Source of the DNA: Alviniconcha marisindica
Taxonomy: Eukaryota; Mollusca; Gastropoda; Provannidae
Assembly: GCA_018857735.1 (NCBI GenBank)
Contig: JABMCL010001087.1
Span: 1,303,501 to 1,367,500, forward strand
Length of the DNA: 64,000 bases
Reading direction: 5' to 3'
In this document: piece by piece, positions 36,750 through 45,039 of the stretch
How positions within the stretch are numbered: the first letter of the stretch is position 1
Layout: every line of letters begins with the position of its first letter
Translations under genes and position numbers: made by a program
Notes under the pieces: model-generated
Database searches by the model: none
What the model was told of the DNA's origin: nothing
What the model saw: only the letters and a program-made list of their open reading frames with translations

Positions 36750-37950
36750 TTTTTATACCCCCCTTAACAAAATGAGGGAGGTATATTGGAATCACCATGT
36801 CCATGTGTCTGTCTGTCTGTCCACCCATCCAGCTTTGTCCAGAGGATATCTTCTGAACAGCTCAACCTTTTGTAACTAAAGTTTGTATGGTGGTGCATTG
36901 TTGTGGGCTGGAGTGTCATGGGAAAAAATAGGTTGCTTCAAGGACAAGGTCACAGTGAGGGCTTGTAAAATCAAAATATGACTGTTTCTACTATATCTTA
37001 TGAATTAATGGGGTTTTGGCAACCAACCCTAGTGTGATGGTCAATGATAACACATGAATGTGAAATAGGCATGATGGAATGAACATTTTCAAAGCACTTG
37101 CAGTCAACTTTATTTCAAATTCTTTTGCAACCAAACTTGATATGGTGATACATGATCATAAGCTGGAGTGTCATGCAAAACAATTTGGTTGCTGTCTTCA
37201 AGGTCAAGGTCATAGAGCTTATATTTTAAAAAAAACATTTTCGATATATCTTCTGAAATAATGACTCCTTTACAACCAGACTTAGTTTGATGGTAGATCG
37301 TAATAAACTAAAATGCCCAGAGGTCACAGTGTACATTCAAAATTTCAATTATGTTTGATTGGATGATATTTTCTGAACTCATTAACCTTTTGTAACCAAA
37401 CTTTGTATGATGATACATCAAATTAGATCATCATATCATGCATGTGAAATAGGCATGATGTAATGAATGTTGTCAGAACACTAGTGGTCAACTTTGTTGT
37501 AGATTTAAGTTCAAGGTCACAGTGAAGGTTCAAAACATCATTAATGTTTGTCTAGATGATATCTTCTGACCTACTAAACTTTTCTAGCCAACGCAGTATG
37601 GTGATGCATCATCATGAGTCATGAGCCTTGCAAAAAGTTAGTATTGGCTACCATCAAGGCCGAGGTCACAGCGAGGGCTCATATGATCAAACTAATGATT
37701 GTTTCTATTATACCTTAAGAGCTGCTGATTTTGTTGTTATTGTTTTTTAAGGCAAACTTAGGTTGATGGTGCATCTACATAAGCATGCATCTTGTGAAAA
37801 GATTGGATTGCTGTGTTCAAGTTCACAGTGATGGTTCAAATCATGACTGAATGTTTGCCAATTCAATATTTTCAATACCACTGATATTTTTGCAACCAAA
37901 CTAGGTGTGTGGGTGTACTATTACTAATAACCACACCTAGTGCAAACAAA
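36750..37950 (+). repeat. Degenerate long-period tandem repeat
   Basis: Recurring blocks are spaced about 140-190 bases apart: GATATCTTCTGA..., TTTGTAAC(T/C)AAA(G/C)TTTGTATG, TGATGCATCATCATGAG-like and CAAGGTCA(C/A)AGTGA(G/A)GG. The region starts with a TGTCTGTCTGTC run and contains roughly seven diverged units. It has no coding frame. It resembles a decayed satellite rather than a gene. Confidence 0.65.
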
Positions 37951-38254
37951 GTGATATCTAGTATGAAGACAGTAACAGTGACTTACAGTATCTAGGCACT
38001 CAACAGGTGAGGTGTTTTGCAGTACAAGGTGACAGACCTTGTTTTTGTTTAGTCATATTGGGGTGATCATAACAATAACTTTTCTGAGCTCCCAATGCAC
38101 TGCTTTGGCTGTGACAACAATATAGATATATATATATATTTAAGTTACTGACCACCTCAAAATGTGTTTGGCCAAACAGAAAGCAAATTAGAATTGATTT
38201 GGTGCACTGATGGATGGGAAGGGGGGTGGGGGGGGGGGGCAGCAACCTAACACT

Positions 38255-38375
38255 ACAGTGTCACCACCAGAATGATTTCTACATTCACTGTTTCACATAG
38301 GCGGGAGTGAGAGCCATTTTAATATTTCATTAATTGTGAGGGGCAAAGTCACAAGACAGTGTCAGTACACCTAGA
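38255..38375 (-). mobile_element. SINE family A body fragment, inverted
   Basis: CAGTGTCACCACCAGAATGA, GAGAGCCATTTTAATATTTC and GGGGCAAAGTCACAAGACAG match the body of family A. Both ends are lost. It is preceded by a poly-G run. Confidence 0.65.
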
Positions 38376-38988
38376 TCAGCCGCAAAAAGAGCAACATTCT
38401 TGTTGAAGATTCTTTGGTCTGTCCGAGTTTGATGAATTACGGAAACAAACAAAAATGCTGTTTGCACTACAAGTGAAGTTGGACGCTACCGATATGGAAG
38501 AAGTTTGGCTTAATGGTAACGTATTTGATATTTGTGCAACGCATGCCTTGCCAGTTTATGCAGAGATACTACATCTGTGTACGTCTCTCATAAATGGTTT
38601 ATGACATCATGATACAAATGGCAAGACTCACTGTTTTCACATCTGACAAACACCAATTTTTAACAAACAGGGTGAAAAATTTAGTGAAAATTGCTGTGAG
38701 TATATATTACACTTCTATTGATGGGGCTCATGGGGCTTCTTGATTTGGTTCTAGGTTCCTCTTTAATTCAGCTGTGTTCTCTGGCCAGTCAATCTGTTTC
38801 ACTGTGACTGAATGGAGATCCTCTAAAACAGAGGAGAATAAACATTTCCAATGACACAGTCACTTCAGTTAATTCCCTCTTATGACTTGTAAGGTATGGG
38901 GTTTTGTTGTTGTTTTTGTTTAGAAAGTGAAATCTTCATCAGGCTCTGTAAAGCTCTAGTTTGACCTCATCTTGAGGATGGTAACAAT

Positions 38989-39319
38989 ATGACATGGCTC
39001 AGCAGGGAGAAGGATGGCTCAGTGGTAGACTGGTTTTGTGATGTAAAGGTCTTAGGTTTAAGTCCTGGCAAGAGCGGCATGGGAATTATCTTCTCCAGTG
39101 CCAGTTTTCTGTGCCGACTTATTTCGATATCAGTTCCACCCCGATTTTAGTGTAGTAGCATGTACAAGATCCTGGTCATTTAGCCAAAAGTGCAGGTAGC
39201 AGATTACAGCTACACATGCATGCATCCTAGTATATGTGGCTTTGAATAAAGTGACACTGTAAACTGGCGTAAGCAGAACTTGCACCAAGGTGGCAGCAGT
39301 TTCATGTGGTACCAGCCAT
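38989..39319 (+). mobile_element. tRNA-derived SINE, second family
   Basis: The head has a box-A-like GGATGGCTCAGTGGTAGACT and a box-B-like GGTTTAAGTCC, spaced as in a tRNA gene. Candidate flanking duplications are GTAACAAT (38981-38988 and 39320-39327). The body is unlike family A. The 3' end is less certain than the head. Confidence 0.65.
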
Positions 39320-39384
39320 GTAACAATCAAACAGCTCAGTAACCACTTTGGTGGATAATTATTTTTAAAATGTGCCGTGTAAAG

Positions 39385-39495
39385 CTACAGTCACTCATTC
39401 AGACTAGAGTGCAGCTGCAGAGGATAGCGCTATAGTCGCCATTATGAAGCGCTTAGGGCTTGTCTCAAAATGAGGCACTCAATAAATGTTCACAT
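39385..39495 (+). repeat. Interspersed repeat (pair with 26.4 kb)
   Basis: CTACAGTCACTCATTCAGAC, GATAGCGCTATAGTCGCCAT and ATGAAGCGCTTAGGGCTTGT match the minus strand of 26.36-26.49 kb. The end is AATAAATGTTCACATAAATA. Confidence 0.65.
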
Positions 39496-39859
39496 AAATA
39501 CTGATAAAATAATTACATGGTATTCATATCTGAGAAGGCAGTCAGTTGACTGAAAAAGTATCGAAATATAGTTAGTTCTTGGATTGTAACACCGTCAGTG
39601 GCATCAGGTCAGCCAGTAGGAAGAATCGCACAGAAGAGAACCACATACACTTGATTCCCGATTTCAGTAATTCAGTTAAAGAACATAGAATATAGAGACA
39701 GAAACAGCTTAATCTATGCCTTAAACAAAATTATAAAAATTAACATGACTCAGTATGATGTTATACAATATTCAGATTTACTGAGGCTGAAAGCCCTTAA
39801 TCTGGTCTTTGTCATTGTTAGCTATTCTACCTTAACTTTCAACATTGGTCACTGCCTGG

Positions 39860-40650
39860 GTGCGCAAAACTCAATGCAGAAACTTCCTGTCTTGCCAAAT
39901 GGAGACCAGCCTGCTCTTCAAAGCCTGCATGGATGGGGTGTCATAAACCTTGGGTCGCAATGAGTTCCAGCAGTGTACAACTCTGAAGGAGGTAAAGTGC
40001 TGGTGCAGGCTTGTGCAACTGTGACCTCTTGTTGTCGCAAAATCCATTTCCAACAGATTGTATTGAACAGGCTATGTGTATACTTGCATATATAACTTAT
40101 GTCTCGATCGTGTCTTCCCTCTCCCTGCATTACTTCATACTTGGTAAATCTATGCACATTAGTCTTTCATAGTCAAAATATTCTGGGCCAGGAACTAACT
40201 TTTTACTCATTTCAAAATACCCTCAAATAACAGTCTTTTTGGAAGAGCAGTGCGCAGATAACATTGCCAAACTCCAGGTGTGGCCGTACAAGAGCATTTT
40301 CATGCTATCTGTATTAAAGGAGCTGGTAAGACCTTATGAGACCAAAGGTTCTGTTTGCTCTGCTGACCTGCTCTTCCACATGCATGGAAAAGTTGAACCC
40401 GCTGTCCCCAAGGATTCCAAGGTCCTCCACTTTTGAAGTGCCTAATATCACACTTCCCCTGTTCCTTGCTGTTTTATGTTGTAGGTCTGTTTTAGGTTAT
40501 TTTGACCCAGATGAAGCACTTTACATTTGCTGTAGCCAAAGGTCTGTCCAGTCAACTATTCAAATTTTGCTGTGATTTGGCCACACCTTCCTACTCAGCT
40601 TTGGCAAAAACTTTTGTGTCATCTGTTTACAACTGGCACAAACTGTTCAC
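39860..40650 (-). mobile_element. CR1-like LINE reverse-transcriptase remnant
   Basis: Minus-strand frames, interrupted by stops, spell the end of a non-LTR reverse transcriptase: TDDTKVFAK, WIVDWTDLWLQQ, KVEDLGILGDSGFNFSMHVE, RPHLEFGNVIC and finally HFTSFRVVHCWNSLRPKVYD. These are the classic thumb and C-terminal motifs of CR1/L2-type elements. It is heavily decayed, and neither 5' part nor 3' tail is assigned. Confidence 0.75.
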
Positions 40651-41112
40651 AACATAATTAGGTTTGAGATGCAGAGGTGAACCAAAGTTTGCTGATTTAA
40701 TTGTTTACTTAGTTACTGACAACAGACAAAACGAGACACTGATGCAGAACATAAGCAGAAAAACAACATTTATCGATATAGAATTGCACCAGCACTGAAA
40801 GCCTTTTCATAAAACATTAATTAAAACAATACTATAACCATTAACAAATTAAAAGATCCAAACAGAGCAAATTTGATAGAAAATAAGTTTTGAGTACAAT
40901 AAATAATTTGGACAATTACATAAAGCATGAGCAGACCCAGGTAAACAAAAATTCAGTAGTAATGTATGATTGGGGCATTGAGTCTGGTTTCAAATGTCGG
41001 ATTGTTTAATGTTGATTGAGTTGTCTGGAGAGGTACTGGTGGGGACCACTTTCCAGGATGTCTGGTTATTAAGTAACTTGATGTTTTACGACCAGTCAGC
41101 AAGTAATGTCTG

Positions 41113-41205
41113 GGAAGAGGGACAGTATATATACCTGTTGCTACACTGTCACCACCAAAATGATTTCAACATTAAGACGGGCATCAGCATAAGCCATTTC
41201 CATAA
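41113..41205 (-). mobile_element. SINE family A body fragment, inverted
   Basis: CTACACTGTCACCACCAAAA with the flanking ACAGTATATATACCTGTTG matches the body of family A. It is degraded beyond about 41205. Confidence 0.6.
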
Positions 41206-41721
41206 ACCACAGTTTTTAAAGTGAGCCAAAGCAGAATTGAACAGGTCCTTCCTTGCCAGTAATAGGGGGGTAGTATGGGGCTTAATGTCTACAGATGTGC
41301 TGGCATATTAGGGACAAACTGTAAGAAACTCTTGAGTCTGGCTTGACAAGATTATACACCTATCCCTACACCGTTTCAAATAGTGATTGAAGTTAACAAC
41401 TGGTGGAGGGGGGGGCAGTTTTGATATGGGTCGACACCATGTTCCAGGCAGCATCCAGGCACCTAAACTACCGGTTAAAAAAAAGAGAAAAAAAGGTGTG
41501 GTCAAGAAGTCATTATTGCAGGTAAAAGGAGGTCCACCTTCACACAACTTTAACTATGTGGACCTACAACAATGACAGCACAAGGGCATCATCACACACA
41601 GTTGATTTTACATCCATATAGCTGTTATTAGGCCTTCCTTTAATTTGCTGATGAAGTTTTGCTCTGGACCACCATCTCAGCTCAGGAGTGATGCAGTCAG
41701 TCAGTGTTTCAGCTTCAAGTT

Positions 41722-41822
41722 GCAGGTGTGTCATTGTTGTCATCAGAACATGGTAATGTTCTGGATAACAACAATGACACGCCTGCATACCATGTTCTGG
41801 ATGACAACAACGACACACCTGC
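41722..41822. repeat. Palindromic minisatellite (three ~33-base units)
   Basis: GCAGGTGTGTCATTGTTGTC...AACAT (41722) is followed by its reverse complement (to 41786) and then by a second reverse copy ending CGACACACCTGC (to 41822). The first two units form a hairpin with a very short loop. Confidence 0.8.
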
Positions 41823-41984
41823 AATTGTTAAAAATTATTGTTCATGATCTGTTCATCTATTTACAGTTAAAGGAAGACAATCATATTGTATCTTTAACAA
41901 CAGAGACAAATAGCCATACTATGGTGATCACACAGTAATCATGTACACATTAAAAAAAATGTTCCTTAATTTTAAGAAGGGGGT

Positions 41985-42160
41985 AGGGCACGTGCAGTGG
42001 TCACGCTCGGTGAGGCACAGCAGGTTGATGATGTGGGGCTTAATGTCCTCAATTCAAGTTCAGTGTTGCTTTACGTCCACCGAGACCATAGGGACTATTA
42101 GGGACAGGAATATAATGTCGTCAAATGTCGGGCTGACATATGAAGGACAACATGGCAGGT
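41985..42160. repeat. Tail-sharing unit, degraded
   Basis: GGGGCTTAATGTCCTCAATT, GTTGCTTTACGTCCACCGAG and CATAGGGACTATTAGGGACA are recognisable pieces of the same tail-sharing group, in plus-strand tail-first orientation. Confidence 0.6.
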
Positions 42161-42245
42161 AAGTAAACATGGGGCTTAACGTCCACAGAAACCATAAGGC
42201 TTATTAGGTATGGGGGGTGGGGTGAAGAGGGAAACTTCCCTGACA
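42160..42245 (-). mobile_element. SINE family A tail fragment, inverted
   Basis: GTAAGTAAACATGGGGCTTA followed by ACGTCCACAGAAACCATAAG matches the tail of the complete copies. It stops in a G-rich run. Confidence 0.65.
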
Positions 42246-42284
42246 CCGGAGCAGTGTTAGCAGGCGGAGAGATGATGGCTCAAA

Positions 42285-42530
42285 TCTAAGCTCACCATTC
42301 ACAAACAAATCTATGACTCCATTAAACAGAAAATAATAAACCTTGTAGATAAAGCCAAACAAGCCTACTACTCTGCCAAAATTCATTCCCAGCACAACTT
42401 GTAAACAGCTCTTTCAACACCATTTTCGGCAAAAACCTTTCTTCACCTCTTCCTTCAATATTTGACTCACACTCTGAGCATTGCTTTCCAGCAGCTTGTT
42501 CATAGTAATAGTTCATCATATCATGCATGA
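42285..42530 (+). mobile_element. LINE ORF2 linker fragment
   Basis: The plus strand reads INKQIYDSIKQKIINLVDKA then KQAYYSAKIHSQHN and, after a stop and shift, KQLFNTIFGKNLSSPLPSIF. This is the stretch between endonuclease and reverse transcriptase in L2/CR1/RTE-type LINEs. It is short and broken. Confidence 0.6.
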
Positions 42531-42867
42531 GATATTTAATATGATAGTGACAACAGCCCAAATGCACCAAGTGATTGCGTTTTCCTGTCATTTTTGGAGA
42601 AAGTGCAATTTTGCCTGCAAAAGTTCGAAATCACTGACAAATTAATGTTGATTGTGAGGTGTACAAGCAACCAAATACGAAATTTACACCACAGGACACA
42701 GGAAAGCTTCTCTGTCCCAATCATGATGATCTGTTAGACTGAAGTGCAACACTTACATTTTACCTGGCGGATCAACATTTTGCTTCTGCCTGCTCCGGCT
42801 GGGCCTCGCTATAATGGCCAGGAAGCTCCGGCTGAAACTGGCTTCGGAATGCAAATACAAGGTGTGC

Positions 42868-42960
42868 TTTTGAAGAGATGAAAGGAGAGCCGAAGCGGTA
42901 TTGAACTGAGGTTCTGCTTACCAGCCTAATGCCTTACTGCTAGGCCAAATCGGCTCGAGT
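42868..42960 (-). mobile_element. SINE family A head fragment, inverted
   Basis: GAAAGGAGAGCCGAAGCGGT and TACTGCTAGGCCAAATCGGC match the reversed head of the complete copies. The body is missing here. Confidence 0.7.
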
Positions 42961-43119
42961 TAGTCACAGCATGCAAGTTAGTAAACATGTTGCTTTACTG
43001 TGTCCACAGAAGTGAGGTGGCTTATTAGGGATAGGCAGAAAAGGTGTGTGTGGGGGCAGGGGTGAAGAGTGAGTGGCTCATCCACGCGCTCCAACCATCA
43101 AAAGACCGAAGAGGCCACA

Positions 43120-43222
43120 TTGAGAGCTCAGGAGCTGTATGAAAGTCAAGGTGGCCATCCTGGGCTCCTGTCCCTAATAAGCCTATGGTTTCTGTGGACG
43201 TAAAGCAACATTCAACCAACAT
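43120..43222 (-). repeat. Tail-sharing unit, inverted
   Basis: GCTCAGGAGCTGTATGAAAG, AAGGTGGCCATCCTGGGCTC and GGTTTCTGTGGACGTAAAGC match the 43.8-44.2-kb array units in reverse orientation. Confidence 0.7.
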
Positions 43223-43492
43223 GGACCACCGCCAGGCAGCAGTGGGGACCTGAGTCACCGTGGCAAAGACAATGTCCGTAGCCAACAAGGTTGTTGAGGA
43301 ACAACTGAAGCAAAGGGTAGTCCAACTTTCTGTGCCCAGCCGCTCCACCTCCCTGGCTTGATGATCTTTCAGTCCTGGGCTCTCTTGAGAGCAGCTCACC
43401 TCCCTCCTCTTGATCTCGCCTGGACTCTTTAAAGCGTAGTAAGTAAGTAAACATGGTGCTTAACATCCACAGAAATCATAAGGTGTATTTGG

Positions 43493-43805
43493 TAAGTAAA
43501 CATGGTGCTTAACGTCCGCAGAAGCCATAAGGCTTATTAGAGACAGGGGTGAAGGGGGCATGGAGGTGGAGGAAGAGGGAGATTATATACCTATTGTGAC
43601 ACTGTCACCACCAAAATGACTTCTGCATTAAGGTGGGCAGCAATGAGAGACACTGATTTTAGTGTTTCATAATTGTGAGGGACAAAGTCACAAGACTGTT
43701 CACAGCCGAACCAGAATTTTTGAAGAGAAAGGAGAGCCAAAGCATATTCAAACCGAGGTCCCTCTGTTTACCAGCCTTACCGCTAGGCCAAACCGGCTCA
43801 CAGCT
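43493..43805 (-). mobile_element. tRNA-derived SINE, complete, inverted (family A)
   Basis: Flanked by TATTTGG (43486-43492 and 43806-43812). On the plus strand it reads tail first (TAAGTAAACATGGTGCTTAA) and ends with the head reversed (CTAGGCCAAACCGGCTC). It has inserted into an older tail fragment and next to an array of related units. Confidence 0.85.
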
Positions 43806-44184
43806 TATTTGGGTTGGTTGAGCGTTGCTTTACGTCCCGCAGAACTGTGACCATAGGCTTATTAGGGATGGGAGCCCAGGATGGCCACCTCAACTTTCAC
43901 TGGACAGCTTCGCCTGAGCCAGCCTGCTTATTTAGGTTGAAGTTGGTTGACGTGTTGCTTCATACGTCCGCAGAAACCATGGCTTATCAGGGACGGGAGC
44001 CCAGGACGGCCACCTCGATTGACTTTCACACAACCCCAGAGCTCTGCTTATTTGGGTTGTTGAAGTTGTTGAAGTGTTGCTTTACAGCGTCTACAGAAAC
44101 CGTAGCCCGGCTTATTAGGGATAGGAGCCCAGGACGGCCACCTAGACTTTCACACAGCTCCTGAGCTCTGAGCTTATTTGGGTA
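43806..44184. repeat. Tandem array of ~120-bp units sharing the SINE tail
   Basis: Three diverged units each contain a TTGCTT...CGTC..CAGAA core, a GGCTTAT(T/C)AGGGA block, GGAGCCCAGGA(C/T)GGCCACCT, and a TTATTT(G/A)GGTT junction. The GCTT..CGTC.(A/G)CAGAAACCATA core is the same as the 3' end of SINE family A. Confidence 0.75.
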
Positions 44185-44520
44185 AGGAGTAAGTAAACCA
44201 TGGACCTATATATAGGTCCATGAAGTAAACACTGATAGTGCTTAACGTCCACAGAAACCATAAGGCTTATTAGAGATTGGGAGAAGGGGGGAAAGGGGTA
44301 TGAAGTGGGGGAAGAGGGCGATTATAGATACCTATCGTTACACTGTCACCACCAGAATGACTCCTGCATTAAGATGAGCAGCGATGAGAGCCATTTTAAT
44401 GTTTCATTAATTGTAAGGGACAAAGCCACAAGACAATGTCCACAGACCACAACTTCAATTTTGAAGAGAAGGGTGAGCCGAAGCAGATGCCTCTCCGAGG
44501 TCCCTCTGCTTTAAGCCCGT
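44185..44520 (-). mobile_element. SINE family A, head-truncated, inverted
   Basis: Tail (GTGCTTAACGTCCACAGAAA) and body (TTACACTGTCACCACCAGAA) are present, but the copy breaks off in the box-B region (CCGAGGTCCCTCTGCTTTAA). The tRNA head is missing. A 24-base perfect palindrome (44199-44222) sits in the tail region. Confidence 0.8.
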
Positions 44521-44650
44521 GCTTAATTGGGCGAATGTTTCTTCGCGAACCTAGTTGGAAGTATTCGGCGAAGCTAGTTGGTCACGGCTTAATTGGGCGC
44601 ACTTTTCTTCGCGAACCTAGTTGGAAGTATTCGTCGAAGCTATATTCGGG
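44521..44650 (+). repeat. 66-bp tandem duplication with TTCGCGAA
   Basis: Two units start GCTTAATTGGGCG (44521 and 44587), and each holds CTTCGCGAACCTAGTTGGAA. They are nearly identical, so recent. Both are CpG-rich compared with the surrounding DNA. Confidence 0.85.
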
Positions 44651-44699
44651 GTCCAAAAGGCTTCGGAGTGTGATTAGGGACAAGCTGAGACTAATGCCG

Positions 44700-45000
44700 A
44701 AGCATAGTTCAATATAGCTTTACGTCCACGGAAACCAGAAGGCTCGTTAGGACGGACAGCCCAGGGCGGCCACCTCGACTCACACGGTTCCTGAACTATG
44801 ACTGGGGGGGGGGGGGGGGTGATGGTGAAGTGATGCTTAATGTCCTCAGATGTCAGTTGACATATTAGGGACAAGTTGTTACCAATGCCGAAGCACGGTT
44901 CAATAATTCTTTACGTCCACGGAAACCAGAAAGCTCGTTAGGACGGACAGCTCAGGACGGCCACCTCGACTCTCACACAGCTCCTGAACTATGGAAAGGG
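44700..45000. repeat. Two further tail-sharing units
   Basis: TTTACGTCCACGGAAACCAG followed by GGACGGACAGC(C/T)CAGG(G/A)CGGCC occurs at 44.71 and again at 44.91 kb. Between them lies GCTTAATGTCCTCAGATGTC with GTTGACATATTAGGGACAAG. The block 44.83-45.00 kb is repeated inverted at 52.31-52.48 kb. Confidence 0.7.
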
Positions 45001-45026
45001 GGGGGCCCCGGGGGGGGGGGGGGGGG
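45000..45026 (+). repeat. G/C homopolymer run upstream of the F-box promoter
   Basis: Runs of G broken by CCCC sit at the edge of the SINE nest. Similar G or C runs occur at 8091-8107, 22824-22841, 44806-44818 and 51226-51243. Lengths may be sequencing-limited. Confidence 0.8.
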
Positions 45027-45039
45027 ATAAGCTATTTAT

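Noticed and set aside
36780..36840. A TGTCTGTCTGTC run as a telomeric or Pol III signal
   Set aside because: It is a short simple repeat at the start of the degenerate tandem region and matches no telomere motif.
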